Shown: positions 1 to 7,778 of the stretch, in pieces
Layout: each line of letters starts with the position of its first letter
Numbering within the stretch: the first letter of the stretch is position 1
Assembly: GCF_014841615.1 (NCBI RefSeq)
Contig: NZ_JACYUG010000002.1
Span: 188,643 to 230,612, forward strand
Length of the DNA: 41,970 bases
Direction: 5' to 3'
From: Sphingomonas sp. CFBP 8760
GTDB lineage: Bacteria; Pseudomonadota; Alphaproteobacteria; Sphingomonadales; Sphingomonadaceae
Program-made: the position numbers and the translations under genes
Notes under the pieces: model-generated
Seen by the model: the letters and a program-made list of their open reading frames with translations, nothing else
Told to the model about the DNA's origin: nothing
The model's database searches: none

Positions 1-2
1 GA

Positions 3-485
3 TCAGGCGATCGAGCCGACCTTCGCATGGCTCGACGATTCGTCCTGATGGATCGTGCCACCGAACAGCATCTTCACGCGGCCCGACAGCGAGATATCGG
101 TTTCCCACAGTTCCGCCGAGCTGACGTCGAAGCGGAGCAGCGCGAGGTTGGGGTCCGCCTTGCCGCCCGGGAACCATGCCTCGACATTGTTGTCCCACAG
201 CTTGTCGATCTGCGCGCGATCATTGTCCTGCCGCAGGTTGCCGGCGAGGCAGGCGAAGAAATCATGGCCCTTGCCGACGAACTGCACCATCGCCTCGCCA
301 CCGCCGGCGGCGCGGTTGTCCTTGCCGGCAAAGACGAACAGCGTGTTGGGCTGATCGTCGTCGAGGCGGACGTACATCGGCTCGCTATGCTGGCCGTTGG
401 TCAGGCCCAGCATGACATAGGGGCTGGCCTTCACCTTCTCGATGAACTTCGCGGCGATTTCCTGCGGGCTGTCGTGGTCGGCCAT
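3..485 (-). CDS. Pyridoxamine 5'-phosphate oxidase-like general stress protein
   Basis: A 160-residue soluble protein of the general stress protein 26 type, a split-barrel flavin/PLP-oxidase fold. Recognisable segments are the N-terminal helix (IAAKFIEKVKASPYVMLG), the strand with SEPMYVRLDD, FVFAGKDNRA, and WDNNVEAWFPGGKADP near residue 100, which is typical of this family. These proteins bind FMN or FAD and are usually induced by stress, but their substrate is generally unknown. The ATG is preceded by AAAGGAGA at good spacing and the stop is 3 bases inside the window edge, so the gene is complete. A promoter resembling the general-stress sigma factor consensus lies about 33-57 bases upstream of the start codon. 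The family call is firm; no enzymatic activity can be inferred. Confidence 0.85.
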   Translation of the reverse strand: MADHDSPQEIAAKFIEKVKASPYVMLGLTNGQHSEPMYVRLDDDQPNTLFVFAGKDNRAAGGGEAMVQFVGKGHDFFACLAGNLRQDNDRAQIDKLWDNNVEAWFPGGKADPNLALLRFDVSSAELWETDISLSGRVKMLFGGTIHQDESSSHAKVGSIA

Positions 486-517
486 GTGCTGCTCTCCTTT
501 GATGGGGTTGTCGGGAG

Positions 518-542
518 AACGAGAGGGGCGGGCGTTGGTTGC
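518..542 (-). promoter_or_regulatory. Possible EcfG-type stress promoter of the PPOX-like gene
   Basis: On the minus strand, GCAAC (538-542), a 16-base spacer, then CGTT (518-521). The alphaproteobacterial EcfG consensus is GGAAC-N16/17-CGTT, so there is one mismatch in the -35. The implied start near 510 leaves a ~25-base leader containing the Shine-Dalgarno site. Placement and gene type fit; the match is not perfect. Confidence 0.4.
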
Positions 543-626
543 GCCTGTGGTCGCGTTGTCGCGGCCAAGCCGATGACATAAGCGGATTCACTGTCGATGC
601 CCCGTCCCGGCGATGGCTCGAACGCG

Positions 627-657
627 AAAAACCCCGGCCGCTGGCACGACCGGGGTT
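627..657 (-). terminator. Rho-independent terminator of the thiolase gene
   Basis: An 8-bp perfect stem, AACCCCGG (630-637) with CCGGGGTT (650-657), is followed on the minus strand by a T run (A run at 627-631 on the plus strand). It lies about 80 bases beyond the thiolase stop codon, the right place and polarity to end that transcript. Confidence 0.75.
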
Positions 658-733
658 CGGTAGCTCAGGAAGCAGGCTTCATGAGCCTCGCCTGATGTAC
701 TAATTATGGCACGTCGAACATATCAAGACGACC

Positions 734-1912
734 TTACAGCACCTCGAACAGCCCGGCCGCGCCCATGCCGCCGCCGACGCACATCGTGACGACGACGTAT
801 TTCGCGCCGCGACGCTTGCCCTCGATCAGCGCGTGGCCGGTCATGCGGGCGCCGGACATGCCATAGGGGTGGCCGATCGAGATCGCGCCGCCGTCGACGT
901 TCAGCAACTCGTCGGGGATGCCCAGCTTGTCGCGGCAATACAGCACCTGCACCGCGAACGCCTCGTTCAGTTCCCACAGGCCGATGTCGTTCATCGTCAG
1001 GCCGTTGCGTTCCAGCAGCTTCGGGATCGCGAAGACCGGGCCGATGCCCATCTCGTCCGGCTCGGTGCCCGCCACGGCCATCCCGACATAGCGGCCGAGC
1101 GGGGTCAGGCCACGACGGTTCGCCTCGTCCTCGCTCATCAGCACCGAGGCGGAGGCGCCGTCCGACAATTGCGAGGCGTTGCCGGCGGTGATCGTCGCGT
1201 CGGGACCGAGCACGGGCTTCAGCGCGGAAAGACCTTCCAGCGTGGTGTCCGCGCGGTTGCCCTCGTCCTTCGACAGGGTGACCTCCCTGTGCGTGACCTC
1301 CTTGGTCTCCTTGTCGACGATCGCCATCGTCGCGGTGACGGGGACGATCTCGTCGTCGAAGCGGCCGGCGGTCTGCGCGGCGGCGGTCCGCTGTTGCGAG
1401 CGCAGGCTGTATTCGTCCATCTGATCGCGGGTGATGCCATAGCGCTTGGCGACGACTTCGGCAGTTTGGAGCATCGGCATGTAGATGTTCCTGTGCATCG
1501 CCAGCAGTTCCGAGTCGGGGGCGATGTTCATCTTGGGCGTCTGGACCAGGCTGATGCTGTCGACGCCGCCGCCGATGGCGATCTCCATGCCGTCGACCAC
1601 GATCTCCTTCGCGGCGGTGGCGATCGCCATCAGGCCGCTGGCACATTGCCGGTCGAGCGACATGCCCGATACCGTGGTCGGCAGGCCGGCACGGAGCAGC
1701 GCGGTGCGCGCGATGTTGCCCGCCTGATGCCCCTGTTGCAGGGCGGCGCCCCACACCACGTCGTCGACCTCGCCGCCATCAAGTCCGGCGCGCTCGACCG
1801 CCGCCTTGATGGCGTGCGAGGCGAGCGTGGGGGAAGGCAAGTTGTTGAAGGCGCCGCGATAGGCACGGCCGATCGGCGTGCGGGCGGTGGAGACGATGAC
1901 GGCGGAACGCAT
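734..1912 (-). CDS. Acetyl-CoA C-acyltransferase (thiolase)
   Basis: A complete 392-residue thiolase, the usual family length. The nucleophilic cysteine is C90 in SLDRQCASG, the catalytic histidine H348 lies in ISIGHPYG, and the second cysteine C378 in [13 protein letters not shown]. It catalyses reversible thiolysis or condensation of acyl-CoA; degradative (FadA-like) and biosynthetic roles cannot be separated from the sequence, although the start ([13 protein letters not shown]) and general layout resemble the degradative acyl-CoA branch. The ATG follows GAAAGGAT. A MaoC-type hydratase lies 47 bases upstream on the same strand, so the two are probably co-transcribed in a fatty acyl or aromatic-derived acyl-CoA pathway. 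A terminator follows. Confidence 0.93.
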   Translation of the reverse strand: MRSAVIVSTARTPIGRAYRGAFNNLPSPTLASHAIKAAVERAGLDGGEVDDVVWGAALQQGHQAGNIARTALLRAGLPTTVSGMSLDRQCASGLMAIATAAKEIVVDGMEIAIGGGVDSISLVQTPKMNIAPDSELLAMHRNIYMPMLQTAEVVAKRYGITRDQMDEYSLRSQQRTAAAQTAGRFDDEIVPVTATMAIVDKETKEVTHREVTLSKDEGNRADTTLEGLSALKPVLGPDATITAGNASQLSDGASASVLMSEDEANRRGLTPLGRYVGMAVAGTEPDEMGIGPVFAIPKLLERNGLTMNDIGLWELNEAFAVQVLYCRDKLGIPDELLNVDGGAISIGHPYGMSGARMTGHALIEGKRRGAKYVVVTMCVGGGMGAAGLFEVL

Positions 1913-1959
1913 GGACGTATCCTTTCAGATTTGCTCTATTGACGCAGGGGCAGGTGGGA

Positions 1960-2418
1960 TCAGACCACGATCAGCGTGATCCATTCGGCGATCAGGGCGG
2001 GGGTGTCCTGCCCCTCGATCTCGGCGGTGAAGGCAACCAGATGGTGGAAATTGCCCGGTTTCCGTTCGTCGAAGGCCAGGGTGACGAAGCGGCCGCGCAC
2101 GCGCGATCCGCTGCGTACCGGTGACAGGAAGCGCAGCTTGTTGGCGCCGTAGTTCACCGCCATCCGCATCCCCTCCACCACCGGTGCGTCGGCGACGCTG
2201 GCGGCAAGGCGGGGCATCAGCGACAGGGTGAGGAAGCCATGCGCGATCGTGCCGCCGAACGGCGTCGCGGCGGCGGCGACCGGATCGACATGGATGAACT
2301 GCCGGTCGCCGGTCGCGTCGGCAAAGGCATCGATCATCGCCTGATCGACCGTCACCCAATCGCCGAACGCCTCGGTGCCGACGCGCTGGCGCATGTCCGC
2401 GATGCTGATCGTCGCCAC
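1960..2418 (-). CDS. MaoC family (R)-specific enoyl-CoA hydratase-like protein
   Basis: A 152-residue single hot-dog domain. The hydratase-2 motif is clear: D38 and H43 in FADATGDRQFIHVDP, spaced as in the Asp/His dyad of PhaJ-type (R)-hydratases, followed by TPFGGTIAHGFLTLSL. Such enzymes add water to trans-2-enoyl-CoA. The start is GTG, supported by GGAGGGG six bases upstream; no nearby ATG is in frame with better spacing. It precedes the thiolase by 47 bases and is probably the first gene of that transcript. Only about 100 bases separate it from the divergent putA start, so both promoters are packed into this gap. Which acyl-CoA it uses is unknown. Confidence 0.88.
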   Translation of the reverse strand: MATISIADMRQRVGTEAFGDWVTVDQAMIDAFADATGDRQFIHVDPVAAAATPFGGTIAHGFLTLSLMPRLAASVADAPVVEGMRMAVNYGANKLRFLSPVRSGSRVRGRFVTLAFDERKPGNFHHLVAFTAEIEGQDTPALIAEWITLIVV

Positions 2419-2516
2419 CTGATTCCCCTCCGGCCCTATTTCGCGCTAGACGCGTACCGTCCTGTAGCCACGGGGTCATGTCCGCGGCAAGCCCTCGCAA
2501 GACCGGAACCTTGAAG

Positions 2517-5510
2517 ATGACGACTGCCGTAACGTCCGAAGCCCGTAAAAGCATGAATAATCTGTACCGGGCCCCCGAACCCGATGTTCTAAAACCGCTG
2601 CTGGATCGCGCCGCGACCAGCCCCGATTCGAGAAGCCGGATCATCGGCCACGCATCGGGCCTGCTCGCCGACCTGCGCAGTGCCCAGAGCCGGGGCTGGG
2701 TGAACCAGTTCCTGCAGGAATACCGGCTCAATTCATCCGAGGGGATCGCGCTGCTCAGTCTGGCGGAGGCGTTCCTGCGGGTGCCCGATCCGGAGACCGC
2801 CGATCTGCTGATCGCGGACAAGCTGGGCGATGCCGACTGGCGCGCGCATACCGGCAAGTCGTCGTCGCGACTGGTCAACTCCGCGACCTGGGGACTGGTG
2901 GTCGGCCGCGTACTGGTCGGCGAGGGCGAGGCGGGGCCACTGAAGCGGCTGATGGCGCGGGCGGGCGAACCGTTCGTGCGGCAGGCGGTGGGCGCCGCGA
3001 TGAAGATGATGGGCGAAATCTTCGTGATGGGGCGCACCATCGACGAAGCGATGCGCCGGATGAAGAAACCGGAAAACAAGGGCTTCACCGCCAGCTTTGA
3101 CATGTTGGGTGAGGCAGCGCGGACCTTTGCCGATGCCGACCGCTATTTCCGGGCCTATGTCGGGGCGATCGATGCGGTGGGCAACGATCCGGCCGCTGGC
3201 CATTCGGTATCGGTGAAGCTGTCGGCGCTGCATCCGCGCTACGAAGTCGCCCGCTGGAACGAATGCGTGCCGGCGCTGACCGGGATGCTGGAGGCACTGG
3301 CCGTGCAGGCGGCGGGCAAGGGCATCGCGCTGACCGTCGATGCGGAGGAATCCGAACGGCTGGAAATGAGCCTCGACATCATCGGCGGCGTCGCGGCGCT
3401 GCCGTCGCTGAAGGGCTGGGACGGGTTTGGCATGGCGGTACAGGCCTATGGCAAGCGCGCGCGGGCGGTGATCGCCTGGGCGGACGGGCTCGACCGGATC
3501 ATGAACGTGCGGCTGGTGAAGGGCGCCTACTGGGACAGCGAGATCAAGCGCACGCAGGTCGAGGGGCTGGCCGATTATCCGCTGTTCACGCGCAAGGCGG
3601 CGACCGACGTGTCGTATCTGGCCGTGGCGAAGGACATGCTGGCCGCGCGCAACATCCGCCCCGCCTTCGCCAGCCACAACGCCCTGACGGTGGCGACCAT
3701 CCTGGAATGGGCCGGCAACAGCCGGGATTTCGAGTTCCAGCGCCTGCACGGGATGGGCGACGGCCTGTACGAGCGGCTGGTGCGGGAGAACGGCCATCAT
3801 TGCCGTATCTATGCGCCGGTCGGCGGACACCGCGACCTGCTGGCCTATCTGGTCCGCCGGCTGCTGGAGAACGGCGCCAATTCCAGCTTCGTCCACCAGT
3901 TGGCCGATGCGCGGCTGACCGAGGACGAGATCCTCGCCGATCCGGTCGCGAAGATCGCCGGCGTGGGCGGTTCGCGCCATCCCTCCATCCCGCTGCCGGT
4001 CGACCTGTTCGGCGCGGGGCATCGCAATTCGGGCGGGATCGACCTGAGCGATGTCAACATATTGGCGCGGACTGTTGAGGTGGTGAACGATACCGGCCTC
4101 GTTCGTCGCGCGGGGGCTGTCGCCAACGCTCCGGCGGATGCGGCGGGGCTGGTCCGGGATGCCGTATCCCGTGCCCATGCCGCGTTCCCCGGCTGGTCCG
4201 CCACCACCGTCGACGATCGTGCCGCCTGTCTCGACCGGCTGGCCGACCTGCTGGAGCAGGATCGCGACCGGCTGATGGCGATTTGCGTGCAGGAGGCGTT
4301 CAAGACGATTCCCGATGCGATCGGCGAGGTGCGCGAGGCGGCGGATTTCTGCCGTTACTATGCGCAGCAGGCGCGGATGCACCTGCGCGCCATCGAACTG
4401 CCGGGGCCGACCGGCGAGCGTAACATGCTGCATCTCGACGGACGCGGGGTGTGGGCGACGATCGCGCCGTGGAACTTCCCGCTTGCGATCTTCCTGGGCC
4501 AGACGGTGGCGGCGTTGGTCACGGGGAACACCGTGGTGGCCAAGCCGGCGCCGCAGACCCCGCTGATCGCCCAGGCCGCGGTCGAACTGGCGCACCGCGC
4601 CGGGGTGCCGCGCGATGCGCTGGTGCTGGTGACCGGCGGGCCGGACGTCGGCGCGGCGCTGACCGGCGACGTGCGGGTGGCGGGCGTCGCCTTCACCGGA
4701 TCGACCGCGACCGCGAAACGGATCGCGCGCACGCTGGTGGAGGACGACGACCGGCCGATCGTTCCGCTGATCGCGGAAACGGGTGGAATCAATGCGATGA
4801 TCGTCGATTCTACCGCACTGCCTGAACAGGTGGTGGCGGATGTGGTCGCCTCGTCCTTCCGTTCGGCAGGGCAGCGCTGTTCCGCGCTCAGGCTGTTGCT
4901 GGTGCAGGAGGAGGTGGCCGACACCGTCATCGGGATGCTTGCCGGGGCGATGGACACGCTGCGGATCGGCGATCCGGGCGATCCCGCGACCGATGTCGGC
5001 CCGGTGATCGACCGGGCGTCCTACGACAAGCTGATGGCCTATCGGGCCAATCCGAAGGGGCAGACGCTGAAGACTCTGGCGGTGCCGGCGGAGGGGCTGT
5101 TCGTGCCGCCGACGCTGATCCGGCTGACGGCGATCGAGGAACTGGACCGCGAATGGTTCGGACCAATCCTGCATGTCGCGACCTGGCCCGCCGGCAAGTT
5201 GACGGAGACGATCGCGCGGGTGAACGCCAAGGGATATGGCCTGACGATGGGGCTGCACAGCCGCATCGCCCGCGCCGCCGAGGTCGCGGAGGCGGAAGCG
5301 GCGGTCGGCAATCTCTACATCAACCGGTCGATGATCGGCGCGGTGGTGGGATCGCAGCCGTTCGGGGGCGAGGGACTGTCGGGCACCGGCCCCAAGGCGG
5401 GCGGGCCGCATTACCTGTATCGCTTCTGTGCGGAACGCGCGGTGTCGGTGGATACGACCAGCGCCGGCGGCAATGCGACCCTGTTGTCACTGGACGAGGG
5501 CGGCATCTGA
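2517..5510 (+). CDS. putA: Bifunctional proline dehydrogenase / glutamate semialdehyde dehydrogenase PutA
   Basis: Oxidises L-proline to glutamate in two steps at the cytoplasmic membrane face. Numbering from the ATG at 2517 (997 residues), an N-terminal helical arm leads into the FAD-dependent proline dehydrogenase barrel, with VKLSALHPRYE near residue 232, DAEESERLEMSL and RLVKGAYWD at 332-340. The aldehyde dehydrogenase domain follows, with E754 in IAETGGIN and nucleophile C788 in SAGQRCSAL. The length matches the short type A PutA, so there is no DNA-binding ribbon-helix-helix domain and no autorepression is expected. Other in-frame ATGs lie at 2478 and 2553; none has a strong Shine-Dalgarno, and 2517 (GGAA eight bases upstream) is a compromise. 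Family certain, start uncertain. Confidence 0.95.
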   Translation: MTTAVTSEARKSMNNLYRAPEPDVLKPLLDRAATSPDSRSRIIGHASGLLADLRSAQSRGWVNQFLQEYRLNSSEGIALLSLAEAFLRVPDPETADLLIADKLGDADWRAHTGKSSSRLVNSATWGLVVGRVLVGEGEAGPLKRLMARAGEPFVRQAVGAAMKMMGEIFVMGRTIDEAMRRMKKPENKGFTASFDMLGEAARTFADADRYFRAYVGAIDAVGNDPAAGHSVSVKLSALHPRYEVARWNECVPALTGMLEALAVQAAGKGIALTVDAEESERLEMSLDIIGGVAALPSLKGWDGFGMAVQAYGKRARAVIAWADGLDRIMNVRLVKGAYWDSEIKRTQVEGLADYPLFTRKAATDVSYLAVAKDMLAARNIRPAFASHNALTVATILEWAGNSRDFEFQRLHGMGDGLYERLVRENGHHCRIYAPVGGHRDLLAYLVRRLLENGANSSFVHQLADARLTEDEILADPVAKIAGVGGSRHPSIPLPVDLFGAGHRNSGGIDLSDVNILARTVEVVNDTGLVRRAGAVANAPADAAGLVRDAVSRAHAAFPGWSATTVDDRAACLDRLADLLEQDRDRLMAICVQEAFKTIPDAIGEVREAADFCRYYAQQARMHLRAIELPGPTGERNMLHLDGRGVWATIAPWNFPLAIFLGQTVAALVTGNTVVAKPAPQTPLIAQAAVELAHRAGVPRDALVLVTGGPDVGAALTGDVRVAGVAFTGSTATAKRIARTLVEDDDRPIVPLIAETGGINAMIVDSTALPEQVVADVVASSFRSAGQRCSALRLLLVQEEVADTVIGMLAGAMDTLRIGDPGDPATDVGPVIDRASYDKLMAYRANPKGQTLKTLAVPAEGLFVPPTLIRLTAIEELDREWFGPILHVATWPAGKLTETIARVNAKGYGLTMGLHSRIARAAEVAEAEAAVGNLYINRSMIGAVVGSQPFGGEGLSGTGPKAGGPHYLYRFCAERAVSVDTTSAGGNATLLSLDEGGI

Positions 5511-5553
5511 GCGTCCGTCCGGACAAGGGCCGATCGACAAATCGTTACGGCAC

Positions 5554-5578
5554 GGCACCGAATGGCGTCAGGCTCGTT
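5554..5578 (+). promoter_or_regulatory. Possible EcfG-type stress promoter of the CsbD gene
   Basis: GGCAC (5554-5558), 16-base spacer, CGTT (5575-5578). This differs from the general-stress consensus GGAAC-N16/17-CGTT at one -35 base. The predicted start near 5586 gives a ~44-base leader, which includes a small dyad GCATTC-N5-GAATGC at 5593-5609. Confidence 0.38.
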
Positions 5579-5629
5579 GTGCTGCCCTGACGGCATTCAC
5601 GGGGAATGCAACGACATGGGAGACCGACG

Positions 5630-5911
5630 ATGAACGCAACGACCCTCAACGGCGACGCACAGGACCTTGGCGGCAACGTGAAGGAGACGATCGGCAAGGT
5701 GACCGGTGATCGCTCGTTGCAGAACGAAGGGATCGCGGATCAGCTGGCCGGCAATGCCCGCCAGATCGCCGGTGCGGCCAAGGACGCGTTCAGCAATCCC
5801 GGCCCGGTGGTGGAAAAGGCCAAGGGCTTCGCGCAGGCGCGCCCCTATGCCACCGCGGCGCTGGTCGGCGTGGTCGGGCTGGCGGTGCTGAACAGCCTGC
5901 GCGGCAAGTAA
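5630..5911 (+). CDS. CsbD family stress protein with C-terminal hydrophobic tail
   Basis: A 93-residue protein. Residues ~10-35 (GGNVKETIGKVTGDRSLQNE) are the CsbD signature; the middle is a hydrophilic helix rich in A, G and K, and the last ~22 residues (ARPYATAALVGVVGLAVLNS) form a single membrane-prone segment, as in DUF883/YqjD-like proteins. CsbD proteins accumulate under general stress; their biochemical role is not established. The ATG at 5630 is preceded by GGGAGA seven bases upstream; an upstream in-frame ATG at 5606 lacks such a site. It stands alone between putA and a strong terminator, with a stress-type promoter candidate of its own. Confidence 0.87.
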   Translation: MNATTLNGDAQDLGGNVKETIGKVTGDRSLQNEGIADQLAGNARQIAGAAKDAFSNPGPVVEKAKGFAQARPYATAALVGVVGLAVLNSLRGK

Positions 5912-5932
5912 CACCCGGTCTGCGTACCCGAT

Positions 5933-5968
5933 ATGCCGGTCGGCGAGCGATCGCCGGCCGGCATTTTC
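5933..5968 (+). terminator. Rho-independent terminator of the CsbD gene
   Basis: A 14-bp stem, ATGCCGGTCGGCGA (5933-5946) with TCGCCGGCCGGCAT (5951-5964), has one G-T type mismatch and loop GCGA, and runs into TTTT. It starts 21 bases after the CsbD stop codon. There is no T run on the opposite side, so it acts for the plus strand, although it also sits 9 bases beyond the stop of the convergent Rieske gene. Confidence 0.8.
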
Positions 5969-5977
5969 GCGGGTGGT

Positions 5978-6364
5978 TCAGGCGACGGATGGTTCGGGCG
6001 GAGCGGCGGTGACGATCTCACCCGCCTCCACGGCGACCGGCCACGCCGTCAGGCGCTGACCCAGGCAAGGGCCGCCCACGCACAGGCCGTCCCCGATATC
6101 GAACAGTGCGCCATGCCAGCTGCAGGCGATATGATCGCCACCCGGCGTCAGATAATCGTCCAGCACCTGCGCCAGCGGGACGCCCGCATGGGGACAGCGA
6201 TCGACATAACCGAACACCGCGTCGCCACGACGGACGATAAAGCCATGAAACCGGCCGCTGCGCATCTGCAGGACATAATTGCGCGCCTTGCCCGCCATGA
6301 TCGCGTCCAGCGGGCCGAGGCGGACGCCGGCCGGGGTGGCGAAGACGCGATCGGTCGCGGTCAC
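5978..6364 (-). CDS. Small Rieske [2Fe-2S] protein coupled to hmgA
   Basis: A 128-residue soluble Rieske-type ferredoxin. Cluster ligands are C57 and H59 in CPHAGVPL and C81 and H84 in CSWHGALFD, the Rieske C-X-H / C-X2-H pattern. I place the start at GTG (6364), whose GTGA overlaps the hmgA stop codon; the longer reading from 6394 would run 34 bases into hmgA without need. No oxygenase alpha subunit lies alongside, so it is either an electron carrier or a redox accessory of the homogentisate branch. Its tight coupling to hmgA says the two are made together, but homogentisate dioxygenase itself needs no ferredoxin, so its role is open. Confidence 0.87.
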   Translation of the reverse strand: MTATDRVFATPAGVRLGPLDAIMAGKARNYVLQMRSGRFHGFIVRRGDAVFGYVDRCPHAGVPLAQVLDDYLTPGGDHIACSWHGALFDIGDGLCVGGPCLGQRLTAWPVAVEAGEIVTAAPPEPSVA

Positions 6365-7647
6365 GGCAGCTGCGCCTTGGCGAAGCCGGTCCATACCCCG
6401 TCATAATCCAGCTGCATCGTCGGGGTCTCGGTCGCCCACCGCGTCGGGCGGACGGGGAACCGGGTCTCGAACATGAAGGCCATCGTATCGGCGATCTTCA
6501 CCGGCGCCAGATCGGCGGCGACCGCCTTGTCATAGCTGGCGCGATCCGGACCATGGCCGTTCATCTGGTTGTGCAGCGACGCGCCGCCGGGGGCGAAGCC
6601 GCCCTCCTTGGCATCATAGGCGCCGTGGATCAGACCCATGAACTCGCTCATCACGTTGCGGTGGAACCAGGGCGGGCGGAACGTATCCTCCGCCACCATC
6701 CAGCGCGGCGGGAAGATCACGACATCGACATTGGCGGTGCCGGGTGTGTCGCTGGGGCTAGTCAGGACGGTGAAGATCGACGGATCGGGATGATCGAACG
6801 ACACGGTGTTGATCGTGCAAAAACGTGTAAGATCATAACGATAGGGGGCAAGGTTGCCATGCCATGCCACTACGTCGAACGGACTGTGATCGAGCGTGGT
6901 CGCCCATAGCCCGCCCTGATATTTCTGGATCACCTGATGGGGGGCGTCGATATCCTCGAACCAGGCCGCCGGGGTTTCGACATCGCGCGGATTGGCGAGG
7001 CCGTTGGCGCCGATCGGGCCGAGATCGGGCAGGCGCAGCAGCGCGCCGTAATTTTCAAGCACATAGCCGCGCGCCCGTCCGTCGGGTAGGGCGACGCGGA
7101 ACCGCACGCCGCGCGGAATGATCGCCAGATGGAGCGGCGCGATATCGATCCGGCCCTGCTCGGTATCGATCGACAGGCGTCCCTCCTGCGGCACGATCAC
7201 GATCTCGCCGTCCGCCGAGAAGAACACCCGATCGGTCATGTCCGCATCGGCGGCGTAGAGGTGGATGGCGACACCGGTGCCCGTGCCGACATCGCCGTTG
7301 CCACCATAGGTGACGAGGCCGTCGATCCAGTCGGTCGGCGCGTCCGGCCAAGGCAGCGGGTCCCAGCGCAGGCGGTTGGGGCTGGGGGGCGTGTCGGTGA
7401 AGGGCGCCGATTTCAGGTGCGCGGCGCCCCGATAGGGGACGAACGCGGGATGGTTGGCGGTGGGGCGCAGCCGGTAGAGCCAGGCGCGACGGTTTTCGGC
7501 GCGAGGCGCCGTAAACGCGGTGCCCGACAGTTGTTCGGCATAGAGGCCGAAGGGAACGTGCTGGGGGGAGTTGCGGCCGATCGGCAGCGCGCCGGGAATG
7601 GCCTCGGTGGCGTGGTGGTTGGCGAAGCCGGTCTGATAGTCGGGCAT
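6361..7647 (-). CDS. hmgA: Homogentisate 1,2-dioxygenase
   Basis: A 428-residue cytoplasmic non-haem iron dioxygenase that opens the ring of homogentisate to maleylacetoacetate. The iron ligands are visible: H329 and E335 in [15 protein letters not shown] and H365 in MNGHGPD, each six residues before the human enzyme's H335, E341 and H371. The N-terminus ([19 protein letters not shown]) is also typical. ATG start with AAGGAG seven bases upstream. It lies 117 bases downstream of hppD and overlaps the Rieske gene by four bases, giving an hppD-hmgA-Rieske order. Maleylacetoacetate isomerase and fumarylacetoacetase, needed to finish the pathway, are not in the window. Confidence 0.97.
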   Translation of the reverse strand: MPDYQTGFANHHATEAIPGALPIGRNSPQHVPFGLYAEQLSGTAFTAPRAENRRAWLYRLRPTANHPAFVPYRGAAHLKSAPFTDTPPSPNRLRWDPLPWPDAPTDWIDGLVTYGGNGDVGTGTGVAIHLYAADADMTDRVFFSADGEIVIVPQEGRLSIDTEQGRIDIAPLHLAIIPRGVRFRVALPDGRARGYVLENYGALLRLPDLGPIGANGLANPRDVETPAAWFEDIDAPHQVIQKYQGGLWATTLDHSPFDVVAWHGNLAPYRYDLTRFCTINTVSFDHPDPSIFTVLTSPSDTPGTANVDVVIFPPRWMVAEDTFRPPWFHRNVMSEFMGLIHGAYDAKEGGFAPGGASLHNQMNGHGPDRASYDKAVAADLAPVKIADTMAFMFETRFPVRPTRWATETPTMQLDYDGVWTGFAKAQLP

Positions 7648-7680
7648 GGGGGTGCTCCTTCGTCACGCCGGCGCGTCAGA

Positions 7681-7718
7681 CGCGGCCAGGCCGCGCCTTG
7701 TGTTCCGGCCTGGCCGCG
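7681..7718. repeat. 13-bp perfect inverted repeat in the hppD-hmgA gap
   Basis: CGCGGCCAGGCCG (7681-7693) pairs perfectly with CGGCCTGGCCGCG (7706-7718) around a 12-base loop. It has no T run on either side, so it is not a classical terminator. A smaller dyad, GCGCATG-GT-CATGCGC (7735-7750), follows. In the hppD-hmgA transcript these would fold between the two reading frames and could adjust the relative amounts of the two messages. Confidence 0.6.
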
Positions 7719-7754
7719 CTGGCCGGGTGCGCTTGCGCATGGTCATGCGCGCAC

Positions 7755-7778
7755 CGGTGGATGCCTAGGCATCCACCG
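7755..7778. repeat. 24-bp perfect palindrome spanning the hppD stop codon
   Basis: The half-site CGGTGGATGCCT (7755-7766) is followed directly by its exact complement (7767-7778). The hppD stop codon TAG (7765-7767) sits at its centre. As RNA it would make a ~10-bp hairpin with a CUAG loop; as DNA it would be a symmetrical protein site. Confidence 0.7.

Noticed and set aside
2733..5411. 892-codon open frame antisense to putA
   Set aside because: A shadow of GC-rich codon bias: no recognisable domain, Arg/His/Gln-rich composition, and putA on the other strand has complete catalytic motifs.
5521..5547. GGACA-N17-CGTT as the CsbD stress promoter
   Set aside because: Two mismatches in the -35; the GGCAC-N16-CGTT site downstream is better.
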